From Eleginops maclovinus (Eukaryota; Chordata; Actinopteri; Perciformes; Eleginopidae), in the NCBI RefSeq assembly GCF_036324505.1, contig NC_086354.1, forward strand, positions 2,064,725-2,128,724: DNA of 64,000 bases, read 5' to 3'. Below the pieces are notes generated by a model. The model was given only the letters and a program-made list of their open reading frames with translations, had not been told where the DNA came from and did not search any database. Positions 12,800 to 29,440 of this stretch are shown here, piece by piece. Each line of letters begins with the position of its first letter. The stretch's first letter is position 1. The translations under genes were made by a program, and so were the position numbers.

Positions 12800-13399
12800 T
12801 GTGGTATATGATGATATTAAAAACATTGGTGCATGATTTTATGTGAATAACAACATTGTTTTGAGCTTTTAACAGTAAAAACCTTCATTACAGTTGCATA
12901 GTTTCCCTTGTTCAAGCCTGGTGTACATGTAATATAATCATCATGAGCTACATAAACTTTAATTAAGTCAGCAAAACAGCAAGCTTTGTGTAAAAATTGA
13001 TAGTTAAAGATACATTTGGAGCTCCCTTCAGCATTGATTCATCTCCAAACTGAACTGTACTTCTACTTGACAACTGGACAAGGGTGAGAGCTGGCAGCCC
13101 TGACCATAACAAATGTAGTAGTGCACACATATATTGCTCATGTGTGTTGCAATAATTAGAGGATCAAGTCTGAAGTGTAGTTCATATACTACTGACAGCA
13201 GAAAGAATTGTTTAGTAATAATGGTACAGGAATAAGTCCTTAAACACTAAAATAAGTTAGCATTGGAGCACTTTCAGGCTCCCTTTTCTTTTTTTTTATG
13301 GCTGAAAAATGGTCTGTGGACTTTAAATATTCGTAACTTTCGTTCAACACCATAACCTTTGTAAGTAAACTGCCACTGGTGAATGTATGAAGCTTCTAC
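12800..13399. other. No gene seen
   Basis: AT-rich, non-coding by inspection, with a short T-run near 13290. No repeats recognised. Confidence 0.35.
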
Positions 13400-13592
13400 A
13401 CTGACAAAATTGAAACACTGATTTTGTGTCAACAGGTTGCACATAACTGTATAAAGTTAGTAGAAAGCAATAATATAAGGTTGAACCTATCTGAACGTAA
13501 TATTTTTGCTTTCAACTAACCTAATAGTTATATGCAATCTGTTGACATAATTCATTTAATTAAAATCAGCGTTTCAGTTGTTTCAATGTATG
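13400..13592. mobile_element. Inverted-repeat MITE, copy 2
   Basis: The left arm has GAAACACTGATTTTGTGTCA then CAGGTTGCACATAACTGTAT and AGTTAGTAGAAAGCAA. The right arm read in reverse has GAAACGCTGATTTTAATTAA then GTCAACAGATTGCATATAAC and GGTTAGTTGAAAGCAA. The arms (about 80 bases each) form nearly the whole 190-base element, so it is a foldback-type MITE. The same motifs border 9975-10590. Confidence 0.6.
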
Positions 13593-15029
13593 CGTTCTGA
13601 AACATGGGTTGCTAACAAGGGACTAAATGACAAAACTAAACATCATCACACAAAACATTAGCCTCCTTTAGCAGGTGGTGGCGTGAAGTAACGACATGTA
13701 GTTTGTTTAAAGCATAACGTTAGCTTATTATTTGTGTGAATTGCATTCCCACTTAATCCATTATAAAGGTGGTGTTAATATGTGGAGATTAGCTGCTGAA
13801 CAAAACGGGGGAGCATCATTCACATTTGTATATTATAATAATATTCCAAAATCCAATGGAAAAATCCCATTGCTTTTCTGTCGAGGGAATCCTTGCGATG
13901 CTAACTTCTGCTTTGGCCTCCAAAAAATAGGTCATCACTGCACCACTCTTCTTGTTTGAAGAAAGTTGTAAACAGGTTTTAAAGGGCAGTGTGGGAATAT
14001 CACATCAACCAACAGCAGGGAAGGCTGTTTGCAACATGGGAAGACAAATGGCTCTTTCTATGAACATGTTGACAAGCTCTCATTCTCTTTCTTTAAAAAA
14101 ATATACTTTAACAATGTCTTATGGCCACGTTTGTAATAGACATGTTCTTATATTGAACACTAAGACTGTAACACTGTAAACGTGTTAACCTAATGTGTTT
14201 TAAATATCAGTTGTATTCTCCTTGACTACTAATAAAATGGTCAACCCTAATTTCATTGTTTAGTATTCCCTTCTGTTTAGAATACATACCAAAATATGAC
14301 AGCTATACCAAGTACCAAACTGTAGATTTAGAGACCGACAGAGCATATTCAAAGCAAATGATAACAAAATATTAAAACATTAGATATCACATTACCCTCT
14401 TCACGAACAAACACAAACATTGACTGTAAGGAAACTTTTGGACCAGAAATTAAAAGCAGGATGAATACAAGATTATATAAGACTGGAGACAAAGTCAACA
14501 AAGCACTTATTCCAGATATGTCCAACTGCCTTTGAAATCCATTCCCCACAGATGAGAAGCAACTGCTACAATGTGCTGCTACCACACAGCCCAAAGCTGC
14601 AGTGTGGACACCAGTTGGTAAACGCAGGTTGCACGTGTCAGGAGCTAGCAGCAACACCAACACCTGAGTGCGTGCATGCGTGCGCGCGCTGGTGGTGGTG
14701 CAATGCAATGCCAGACCCCCAAACCCCCACCACCTCCAGCAGCTCAGCCATGGATGTATAACAGCGAGGAATGTGTCTGTATTCCTGAGCTGAGAGCTAT
14801 CTGCCACACCAGCCCTACCACACACATCCCATCTCGTGACACATGCTGCGGTAAATGAATGTGTCTTAGCCGCTGCATGTATGCCGAACAATAGCCATAT
14901 TTTCGACATGACTGGAAATTTAGGGAAAAAATGGTCCTGCATATGGTCAGCGGCTCCAATAACGCTTGAGTCATTACAGGAGTGACAGGCAGGCAGGTTA
15001 GCATTACTAAGCTAGTTAGCCGTCCTTAC
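13593..15029. other. No confident gene; possible intron of a minus-strand gene
   Basis: If the exon at 15030-15153 is real, this is the start of its first intron. The stretch 14540-14870 is unusually GC-rich for the window and holds GCGTGCGCGCGC at about 14677-14688. The long minus-strand frame at 14349-14942 (197 codons) has no domain character and is probably fortuitous in GC-rich sequence. Confidence 0.35.
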
Positions 15030-15153
15030 CTGGGTCTCCAGCTCCAGAAAACAAAGGATGCTGCTGCGGTTTCTCCCCGTTAGGTTGATGCGTCTCTTCG
15101 GCCTGACAGCATCCTGTTCCCAGCCAGCAGCACCCTGCCAGACTGCACGGCAT
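15030..15153 (-). CDS. Candidate first coding exon with splice donor
   Basis: Read on the minus strand, an ATG at 15153-15151 opens 41 codons without a stop and ends CCCAG before GTAAGG, a consensus donor, with one base left over (phase 1). The predicted start is Cys-rich (MPCSLAGCCWLG) and continues QAEETHQPNGEKPQQHPLFS. Just upstream lies AACAGGAAGTG (15163-15173), a classic ETS-factor core-promoter element near the putative start site. Promoter element, open frame and strong donor together suggest a real first exon of a gene extending left, but it could equally be a 5' UTR exon that happens to be open. I do not recognise the protein and found no second exon. Confidence 0.4.
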
Positions 15154-15162
15154 TGAAACACG

Positions 15163-15173
15163 CACTTCCTGTT
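15163..15173 (-). promoter_or_regulatory. ETS-type promoter site
   Basis: AACAGGAAGTG on the minus strand matches the ETS/GABP core. It lies 10 bases upstream of the candidate ATG of the exon at 15030-15153, where such sites usually mark TATA-less promoters. A functional role is inferred. Confidence 0.35.
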
Positions 15174-17264
15174 ATTACTTTCACAATAATAGCCGATTTA
15201 GGTCTAACATTTTGGAATCTTGATTACGATAAATTTACCGACGTCTGTATGTTAAATCATTTATAGTTGCAGACAGAAAGCAGCCATGTTCTTTTTTTAT
15301 GTTAAACAAAAACTAAAAATACATTTGAATTTAAAACAAATACAATCTACATTTTAAAACAGTGTTTGTTCAGTACAAGAAGCCACATCATTGCACCTTA
15401 AATGAACTATATGGATAAAGTAAAATATGCTGACATTTTATATTTATACAAATTATATTAGTCCTTGATACTCAGGTTATGTAGATAATACAATTATAGA
15501 GAAGTTACAAAAATGTTACACAGCATCAATTAGCTCCCATGTAAAAATTAAATCCTGTTTAAAAGTGTAAAATCGTGTTTTTCCGGTAATACTTGCACTA
15601 ACGCAGGCTACTTTGACGCAGCTACCAGCAGCTCAGTCTCAGCAACAGATAGATGCGGCTGACCGGGAGAACAGAGGGAGACTGACTGCTCTTTACTGCA
15701 TTTTACACAGATTATAAGCATCTACACTATGATATATACTGGGTTAATGTGATTTTCTTCAGTATATCCCCAGGAGTCTTTGTGTTCTTTCAATTATATT
15801 TGAGGTAATCTAATTATTAGATGGTCAGCTCCCCCTTTAAATATGAATGGAACGGTCCAGTAGTTAAAGGGCCAGTCCGTGTCTCGTCTTTGACAGCTCT
15901 TCAGACCACATTGACCGCTTCCCAGTTCCGCTAGCAAATAGAAAAACCCCTCCTATTCTAGTTACTGGCTGAGAGGCACCTAATGCACACAGCTTTTATG
16001 TTGCTTTTTGTTTTCATATTTTTAACCATGAATACCGTTATGCTGTGTTCCATATGTCAGGATTAGGGAATAAGGAATGATTAAAAAAAAAAAAAGTGTT
16101 ATCATAAATATGCTATGCTATTACATTTTTTAATTTTTTAAACGTTTTTATACTTTTCCTTGGGGGGTTGATTTTTTCATAGTTTGGGCAGGCCCATGTG
16201 CTCTAATTTAAGGCTAGCCTTCTCCAGGTATAGAGTATTGCACTGCCACAAAACAGCTGGAGTTGCAAGAGAAAGGTGACAAAAAAATTATCCAAATTAG
16301 ATTCAGAAGAGGCAAGGACATGCCATTTATTTTTTATATATAGGTCAAGCAAGCTTAAAAAAAAAAACAATCCTACAGTTCCAATGATGCAGCTCAATAG
16401 CCCTCTCTGCCTCGTAAATGGCCTCCAACCTTCACACCATCAGTTTCGAGAGACTTGACATTTCAAACCACATACAATCAGATGGATAGTTTTCAAAGTA
16501 AAATAATGATATGCTGAAAATCCAGCGGGCTTTCTATTGAACTCTCCTGAAACATAGTTCATAATATTACCCTCTTCTTTCTGTAGTCCCAGTGAATCAC
16601 CATGAGTGGGTGTGAATGGCTGTCTGTGTGCTACTATGAGGACAGCATGTGTTAGGGAGCGCTGAACCAAAGCAAATGTGATCATGTGTGCCTCCGATGT
16701 GTGTTTCTGAACGCTATCTAATCAAAGAGGTTAGATGCTGCAAAGTAAAAATGTAACTGACTTCACACTCAACCCTAAATATCTACTGCTGTATACACAC
16801 AGAGGGAAAACACGGAGAGCAACATAAAGCAAGAGGGAGAGAAGGGAGTCACAACTATATGAAGAGAAGGAAAGGTTAAAAAACCAGTACACTGGCTTTT
16901 TGGTATTTTGCGACTAATGGAAGCTAGATTACATTTGTTAGACTCCCTAGTGATGTCTGCTTCATGTCTGTCTTAAACAGCAAATGCAACATGTCACTGT
17001 GATATTTATATTTATATGTCCATAAATCCTTCAGAACCTCTCCTCTGTCACATCACTTACAACCTGCCTTCAGATGTTAAGTAGCTGCTAGTAAATCTGT
17101 CATATTAAATGCAGGTTAAACTGAAGTGTAGGAGGTATTATAATTCATGAAGCAGACTTCAATAACTTCGAACTTGCTCTGTGTACAGTTAAAAGAGGCT
17201 ACAAAGGGATGCTTTATTTTTCTAAAACTCTTATTTAAGGAATAACTCTGTATTTAGTGAACTG
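15174..17264. other. No gene seen
   Basis: AT-rich sequence with poly(A) runs near 16083 and 16360. Short frames at 16203-16685 overlap on both strands without domain signal. No transposon ends recognised. Confidence 0.35.
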
Positions 17265-17330
17265 TGTCAGAAATCAAGTTACTTGCATGCTGTCAGAAAT
17301 CAAGTTACTTGCATGCTGTCAGAAATCAAT
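17265..17330 (+). repeat. 26-bp tandem repeat, 2.5 copies
   Basis: The unit begins TGTCAGAAATCAAGTTACTT and starts at 17265, 17291 and 17317. The first two copies are identical and the third breaks off after 14 bases. Confidence 0.95.
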
Positions 17331-20595
<3,265 letters not shown>

Positions 20596-20687
20596 ATGTA
20601 AACTTTACAAAACAAAACATGTAAACTTTACAAAACAAAACATGTAAACTTTACAAAACAAAACATGTAAACTTTACAAAACAAAAC
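20596..20687 (+). repeat. 23-bp tandem repeat, 4 exact copies
   Basis: The unit begins ATGTAAACTTTACAAAACAA and occurs four times head to tail at 20596, 20619, 20642 and 20665. It contains the small palindrome GTAAACTTTAC. Confidence 0.97.
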
Positions 20688-21929
20688 ATGAACACATGGT
20701 GGAAGCAGGAAGAAGAAAATCTTATTTTACCTCCCTTTATAAAAAAGAATAACAAAAAAATGAAATAAAATAAAAAGCAATATTCTGTCAGTCACAGTTG
20801 CTTACAAATACCTACAGAAACACAAAACCAGAACACAATCAAAACTCTACTTCATATTCCCCTCTGTCTCCCCGTTTCTGAACTGCAGTGTCACTGTAAT
20901 AAAGGCCCTGGTTTCCCATAAATTCTTTAAAAAGAATGATAGTGATGGTGATACTAATCCTCCGAGATTAAAACATATTAGTTTTGTTTATTTTCTGGTA
21001 GTATTCTTGTTTTTGCTTTATGCATAACTAAAGTCGTCTGTGATTCTATTCAGTCTTTACATTTGAAGCCTCGACTCAGTAAATAATATGTTTGTATGTT
21101 CTCTGGGTTGTACATTATGCAAAATTCTCACAGCTTTTTTCTGTATTGTAATTAAAGGTTTCACAGGATATTTCATCATAGGACACTGGAATGATTGATT
21201 TTTTTCCCGTTGAGGTCGTGTGTCAATAGTACAGCCATTGGATGGCTGGAGTATGACAGAGGCCTGGAAGAGACTGTAAACAGGAACAGAGGAAAGACTG
21301 AGAGAGCTAAAAACAACTGAGACAGACAGCTGATGTTGTCTCCCATGGCCTCTTGTCCAGGGTCCAGGTGCATTCACACAACAGGAGCATAATTTCTGTT
21401 TACTCTGTTTACGGGTCTTATCTGCATTTAGCTACCAAAAACCACAACACTTTGCCGTGATTTAACTGTAATACAATTGAATCAATGCTGTAATAACTAC
21501 ATACTGATTAGTAACAAAAACAATGAACTAATGCTTTGTCAAGTGTAGCAAAACACTTTTAAAATGTGTGTTTTCTGAATGGAGATGGCTTGATCAGGTT
21601 AGGCTAGCATTGTAGCTGCTTGTTCCACACTCAAAATAAAGTAGTTAGGAAATAAATGAACTTTATTGGACTTGTTTGCAATGCGTAGACAGTATTTGGT
21701 CTGCACACATATTAATAACACACACATTTTTTTCGGGTTACTGTACAGATATGAGGAACTGTTAGATCTGTGTACTGTTGCCCACAGCCTATGTGTTATT
21801 TTTAATTGTTTCAAAGTGTTTTCTTATTAAACAACGTCAGAACGTCAGGGACAACAGGTGGAGATTCTCCCCACTGATTGATGCTGTCATGAATTTCTTG
21901 CTCGAGTTGAAAAAATTGAACTCTTAATG
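20688..21929. other. No gene seen
   Basis: Short minus-strand frames at 21057-21377 and 21599-21814 show no clear domain. The phrase TTCTGTATTGTAATTAAAGG and flanking text could be old repeat, but I cannot assign it. Confidence 0.35.
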
Positions 21930-22276
21930 TTCTAGATCAGGGGTGTCAAACTCAAGGCCAGCGGGCCAGATCCGGCCCACCACCATGTGGCCTGCAAGAG
22001 CTCGCAAAGAATAACATACGTTTATCATGCATTTAATGCCGCGTTATACTTAAAAAAACACTTCATTATTCACTTGAAATATGTTGATCTCTGATTGATG
22101 AGATATGATGAGGCTAACTTTATCTCATAAATTCATGGGATTTATGTAACAGCAAACAGAGAAATGTTAGTGTGCACCCAAAGACTTCTGCTTTCAGGGA
22201 GATTTTAATTAGGTTATAACTAAAATAATAATAATCCAATGCTGAGCATTTATGTAATATAATTCATTATTTTATA

Positions 22277-22754
22277 CACTGCCCAGCCAAAAAAAAGGTC
22301 ACCACCTACCTGGATTCAAGCAAGTAAATAGGAATGAGGTCAGCTGACTACCTGAATATACTGAAGGACCAGGTTATTCCATCAATGGATTTTTTCTTCC
22401 CTGATGGCACGGGCATGTTCCAAGATGACAATGCCAGGATCCATCAGGCTCAGATTGTGAAAGAGTGGTTCAGGGAGCATGAGACATCATTTTCACACAT
22501 GGATTGGTCCCCACAGAGTCCAGACCTGAACCCGATTGAGAATCTTTGGGATGTGCTGGAGAAGACTTTGTGCAGTGGTCTGAATCTCCCGTCATCAATA
22601 CAAGATAAAAAAATAATAATGCAAGACAGAAATAGATGTTGTGACATTGCAGAAGCTTGTGGAAACGATGCCACAGAGAATGCGTGCTGTAATCAAAGCT
22701 AAAGGTGGTCCAACGAATATTAGAGTGTGTGACCTTTTTTTGGGCCAGGCAGTG
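22277..22754 (+). mobile_element. Internally deleted Tc1/mariner element, DD36E-like
   Basis: The element starts CACTGCCCAGCC after TA (22275-22276) and ends GGGCCAGGCAGTG before TA (22755-22756). The termini are inverted repeats of about 28 bases including AAAAAAGGTCAC. It is only 478 bases long, against roughly 1.6 kb for full elements. It keeps a plus-strand piece of transposase but has lost the DNA-binding domain and the first catalytic aspartate. Confidence 0.88.
22334..22702 (+). pseudogene. C-terminal Tc1-type transposase remnant
   Basis: The frame carries the second and third catalytic regions of a Tc1/mariner transposase: [13 protein letters not shown], then [18 protein letters not shown]. 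Counting from the second D of QDDN to the E of PIEN gives 36 intervening residues, not the 34 of classic Tc1 (DD34E), which matches the spacing reported for the DD36E (Incomer) lineage. Before this, only [20 protein letters not shown] of the catalytic core remains, so the first D is missing. Near its end the frame becomes disordered ([14 protein letters not shown]), probably after small indels. It is not functional alone and sits inside the element with TA-flanked ends described above. Confidence 0.85.
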
Positions 22755-22861
22755 TATATTATATATGTATAAAGTCTTTAAGTTACAACCGGCCCTTTGA
22801 GGGCAAGCTTAATGCTAATGTGGCCCGCGATGAAATTGAGTTTGATACCCCTGTTCTAGAT

Positions 22862-23544
22862 GGTTTGCGTTCGGTGTGGACTGCTTTTGAATTTCCCAGT
22901 GGGACGTCCCCTGGTGGTCTTTGCTGAGTCGGCAGGGTCAGTTCTCATTGTACGTCAGGTTCTAAATCTTTTAGCCCCAAGTGCTCCCTGGCCCACCCAT
23001 CTCTATCCTCTTCTTCAGCAGCCTGGTCTCATTTCATTTCCATAACGGGATCAGCATAAAAATATGGCGAGGAGGGATAAGGTCACCGAGCCCTCATTGA
23101 AAGGATGGATGATTGGTTTATGATCATGTACTGATGTTATTTGAAAGACAGTATGTAGTAAACAAATAAAAACTATTAGGTTGCCTCGTCTTACAGTATA
23201 CCTGCCTTGTCTTTTTACTTAGCTGTCTAAACGCTTGCCCTACTGAAAGAGCTGCATAGCATTTGGAACTATATCCATATATCGATCCAATCATGATTTA
23301 CAAATGCAGATCCAGTACTCAGCCATAAATGGTAATTAAAAAGCCAAAAATATGACGTCCTTTATATAGACAGTATAGAAAACTACTCTATGGATATCAA
23401 ACAAGGCTACTATTAGGTCTGAATGTGCACACAGGCATACACACACTAGAGGCAAAATGACTTGCACGTATATTCAGGGAGCTCAGTATCTGCTAATGGA
23501 AGCATATGGATGACTGAAGCTGTTCCGAGATCAATGTGGCCATC
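22862..23544. other. No gene seen
   Basis: Frame 22860-23045 has no recognisable domain. No repeat ends identified. Confidence 0.35.
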
Positions 23545-23563
23545 TCACACACGTGCACGCACG

Positions 23564-23646
<83 letters not shown>
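23545..23646 (+). repeat. (CA)n microsatellite with CG-rich start
   Basis: Starts as a mixed ACGTGCACGCACGCGCGC run that passes into about 75 bases of pure AC. The CG alternation suggests Z-DNA-forming potential. Confidence 0.95.
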
Positions 23647-23647
<1 letters not shown>

Positions 23648-24149
23648 AGTAATCATTTCCATTATATAACTAATGGTGCTGGTAATGGGTCATTGACTGT
23701 TCAATACCGTCTGGCCTTTTAGATCCTGTCAGCATTCTGACAAACACAGAGAGAGCAAGGTTAAAAAGAAAACACATTTTCTCTCCTGACAAAATACAAA
23801 AGCAAACTCCAAACTAACACAATAATCATGTTTCATTCCATAGTGTTGTAATGGATTAACAGCTCATATAATAACATCCAGAAGTGTTGAACTCTTGTCA
23901 AAGAGGATACAGTAGCATATCCATATTGGTACACCTGCTTTAAGATGCATTTATTGAGTTTTGGACACTAAGTGGTAGCAGAACAAAGTGGACACTGTTG
24001 GACATAATATTACCATATCAAGTGATACTGTCTAATACTGAGTAGTTGTGTAGAGTCTGTTGAAAACACCTTTTTACAAATCCAGCAGACACGGAGCAAC
24101 ATTTGAAGTCTACTTTGTGTCCATGTAATAAACATAAGTCCCATAGTGT
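23647..24149. other. No gene seen
   Basis: AT-rich sequence without coding or repeat signals that I can recognise. Confidence 0.35.
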
Positions 24150-24610
24150 CAGGAACGAGCTGAGAACCAAAGTGCGACACACGGGAGATAAGGGAAAGTC
24201 AGTAACCGGCTCTATTATTTGCAGTTATCAATGTACAGTTCTGGTACAAGGCAGTTAAGGCTGCAGTGGTAGGAAGAGCGACAAACCGGGAGACAGCAGG
24301 CAAAGGGCAGGTCGGGGCCAGGCGAGGGTTCCAGGAGGAGGCGAGACGGGAGATGCAGGTACAGGCAGGGTCAGGAAACCGGCGAGGCAGGCTGGTTAGG
24401 GGCAGGTGAGGTCGAAACCGAGAAAGCGCTCTGGAAAGAAACGTGTGAAAGACTTGCATGTTGCGAAGGACGATCTGGCGCTGAGATGAGGGTGAAGGGG
24501 GCCTATATACTAGTGGAGCTGATGGGTGAAACAGAGAGTGAGAGAGAAACAGGGTGTGGCTACCAGGTGACTAAGGTGACTATAGTTAAATGAGGGAGCA
24601 GACTGTGGCA
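24150..24610 (-). repeat. Putative dispersed retroelement piece, GC-rich
   Basis: The segment is purine-rich on the plus strand with phrases such as GTCGGGGCCAGGCGAGGGTT, ACGATCTGGCGCTGAGATGA and GGCCTATATACTAGTGGAGC, resembling untranslated parts of fish LTR retroelements. The minus strand has CTATATACTAGTATATAGG-like TATA text at about 24500, possibly a promoter. The 86-codon minus frame (24199-24459) is Arg/Pro-rich without a domain. Family assignment is a guess from pattern. Confidence 0.35.
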
Positions 24611-25017
24611 CATAGCGCCTCCACCAACTTCTGCTAAATGCTCCTCTATTTTACCAAGCAGTCATCACTGTGTCTGTCTGTCTGCTGAATGGTGGCAGGT
24701 AGTTTGCTTTAAGGTTATTGGAGACTAAGCTCTGGATTGATGTCTTTCTCTGTGGATTGTCAAAACATAAGACGGGGCAGCATTACACGCTGTAACCACT
24801 GACTGTTTATATTGATAGATTTAAACATTGTCTACCCCATTTCAATCTTCGGTTCTTTTTGTATTTAAGTCTGCACCAACATCTTTCTTAGCAAAAAAGC
24901 AATGACATTTGAAAAAAAAGTGATCCAACAGCTTTGAACATTTATACAGTTTATGCTTTGAAACAAGCTCATACATGTTTAATTGTGAAACATGTTACAC
25001 TTCCCTCCAACAACATA
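24611..25017. other. No gene seen
   Basis: AT-rich flank of the Tc1 element, with no signals recognised. Confidence 0.35.
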
Positions 25018-25019
25018 TA

Positions 25020-26669
25020 CAGTGGTATGCAAAAGTTTGGGCACCCCTTAGGAAAACCACTGCATCAGTTTGTCACTTGCTGAGCTTTTGAAGCAGCAAC
25101 TTCATTTTAACATATGTTATACCTTATGGTAACAGAAACATCTCAGTAGTGAAATAACTTTTATTGGTCAAACAGAAACATGTTTATGTGCATTCAAACA
25201 AAAATAGGCATGTGCATAAATTTGGGCACCCCTAAGAAATAATTCCATTAATATTTAGTATTGCCTCCTTTTGCTGCAATAACGGCCTGTAGACGCCTCC
25301 TGTAGCCACAGACAAGTCCCTTAAGCCTGGCAGGTGGTATTTTGGCCCATTCTTCCACACAAAACGTCTCCAGTTCAGTCAGGTTTCTTGGCCTCCGTGC
25401 ATGGACAGCCTTCTTCAAATAAATCCATACATTTTCAATGATGTTAAGGTCTGGGGACTGGGATGGCCATTCCAGAACATTGTACCTGTGCTTCTGCATG
25501 AATTCCTTGGTGGATTTTGATCGGTGCTTAGGATCATTGTCCTGCTGAAAAATCCAACCCCGGCGTAGCTTCAACTTTGTGACTGACTCTAGAACATTCT
25601 TGTCAAGAATCTCCTGGTACTGTAAGGAATTCATGTGGCCCTCAACTTTAACAAGTTTTCCAGTACCTGTGCTAGCCACACAGCCCCATAACATGATAGA
25701 TCCTCCACCAAATTTTACAGGGGGCAACAAGTTCTTTTCATTGAATGCAGTGTGTTTTTTTCGCCATGCATACCTGTTCATGTTATGACCAAATAACTCA
25801 ATCTTGGTCTCATCTGACCACAGTATTTTGTTCCAAAATGCTTCTGGCTTGTCCAGATGTGCTTTTGCATACCTCATGCGACTCTTCTTGTGATTAACAC
25901 TCAGGAAAGGCTTTTTGCACATCACCCTTCCAATGAGCTCTTCCTGGTGCAAAGTACGCTGGATTGTGGAACGGTGAACAACTACACCATCAGCAGCCAG
26001 ATGTTGTTGTAGTTCTCTGGAGGTGGTCTGTGGCTTCTCTGTGACCATTTTCACCATCCTTCGCCTGTGCCTTTCCCCTATTTTTGTCGGCCTACCACAT
26101 CTTTCCTTCACACGGACTGTTCCTGTGGCCTTCCATTTCACAACTACGTTTCTGACTGTGGAGACAGACAGTTTAAACCTGTCAGATAATTTTTTGTACC
26201 CTTCTCCTAATTTATAATGTTGGATTATCTTAGCTTTCAGGTCAGTGGAGAGTTGTTTTGAGGTCCCCATCTTGCCACTCCCTAAGAAAGAACCTAGGCC
26301 AGGCACAGCCAGCTATTACCTATGTTAAATAGCCTTTTTCATGATTGGTTCCACCTGTCTTTGTAATTGAAGGTCTAATGAGCTAATCAAAGCAATTTTG
26401 TGCAGCAACCTGTCAGCTATAAATCCGTACAGGTGTTGAAATGAATGCTATTTATAAGGGTGCCCAAACTTTTGCACATCCCATTTTTTGCATTTTATTT
26501 TATTATAATAAAACTATGTAATGCTACCCTAAGAATTTTGGTCTGGAAAACACTAAAACGTCTACATCTTTGTAGGAAAACAAATGTTGTTGCTGTGATC
26601 TTCTATTATAAAGGAAAAGCAAATTGTCATGAAATCTCAGAGGGGTGCCCAAACTTTTGCATACCACTG
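25020..26669 (-). mobile_element. Apparently intact Tc1 element (IR/DR type), 1650 bp
   Basis: Both ends begin CAGTGGTATGCAAAAGTTTG when read inward and are flanked by TA (25018-25019 and 26670-26671). Inner direct-repeat copies of the transposase-binding motif occur at 25211-25233 (AAATTTGGGCACCCCT) and 26458-26480 (GGGTGCCCAAACTTTTGCAC), giving the IR/DR layout of Sleeping Beauty-type elements with outer and inner sites about 190 bases apart. The interior carries one uninterrupted transposase frame on the minus strand. Near-identical ends and an open frame suggest recent insertion. Confidence 0.95.
25248..26270 (-). CDS. Tc1-like transposase, DD34E, full length
   Basis: This 340-residue protein catalyses cut-and-paste transposition of its own element. 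I chose the ATG at 26270 (MGTSKQLSTDLKAKII) because Tc1 transposases start this way and the length then equals that of Sleeping Beauty. The frame can be extended 12 codons upstream, without family support. Residues 1-55 form the first helix-turn-helix; GRPTK near residues 59-63 is the AT-hook-like linker; a second helix-turn-helix follows (TSRELQQHL, HRSTIQRTL). Catalytic residues are D153 (WSDETKIELFG), D244 (QQDNDPKH) and E279 (SPDLNIIENVW), with exactly 34 residues between the last two. The glycine-rich GGGSIMLWGC box is present. The stop TAA follows GGNTKY, the usual end. No frameshift or internal stop was seen, so activity is possible but untested. Confidence 0.95.
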   Translation of the reverse strand: MGTSKQLSTDLKAKIIQHYKLGEGYKKLSDRFKLSVSTVRNVVVKWKATGTVRVKERCGRPTKIGERHRRRMVKMVTEKPQTTSRELQQHLAADGVVVHRSTIQRTLHQEELIGRVMCKKPFLSVNHKKSRMRYAKAHLDKPEAFWNKILWSDETKIELFGHNMNRYAWRKKHTAFNEKNLLPPVKFGGGSIMLWGCVASTGTGKLVKVEGHMNSLQYQEILDKNVLESVTKLKLRRGWIFQQDNDPKHRSKSTKEFMQKHRYNVLEWPSQSPDLNIIENVWIYLKKAVHARRPRNLTELETFCVEEWAKIPPARLKGLVCGYRRRLQAVIAAKGGNTKY

Positions 26670-26671
26670 TA

Positions 26672-29440
<2,769 letters not shown>

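Larger units (their letters stand above)
21938..22853. mobile_element. Non-autonomous hAT element with 8-bp target duplication
   Basis: The left end CAGGGGTGTCAAACTCAAGG and the right end GAGTTTGATACCCCTG are inverted to each other. Both are flanked by the exact 8-base duplication TTCTAGAT (21930-21937 and 22854-22861), as expected for hAT insertion. Subterminal GCGGGCCAGATCCGGCCCAC and its right-side counterpart GGCCCGCG are characteristic of this dispersed vertebrate hAT MITE type. No hAT transposase remains. A deleted Tc1-type element (22277-22754) lies inside, so the hAT insertion is the older of the two. Confidence 0.9.

Noticed and set aside
14349..14942. 197-codon minus-strand frame
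   Set aside because: Long only because of GC-richer sequence; no domain, mixed composition and no splice signals.
24199..24459. Arg/Pro-rich 86-codon minus-strand frame
   Set aside because: Lies in a putative dispersed repeat and shows no recognisable domain.
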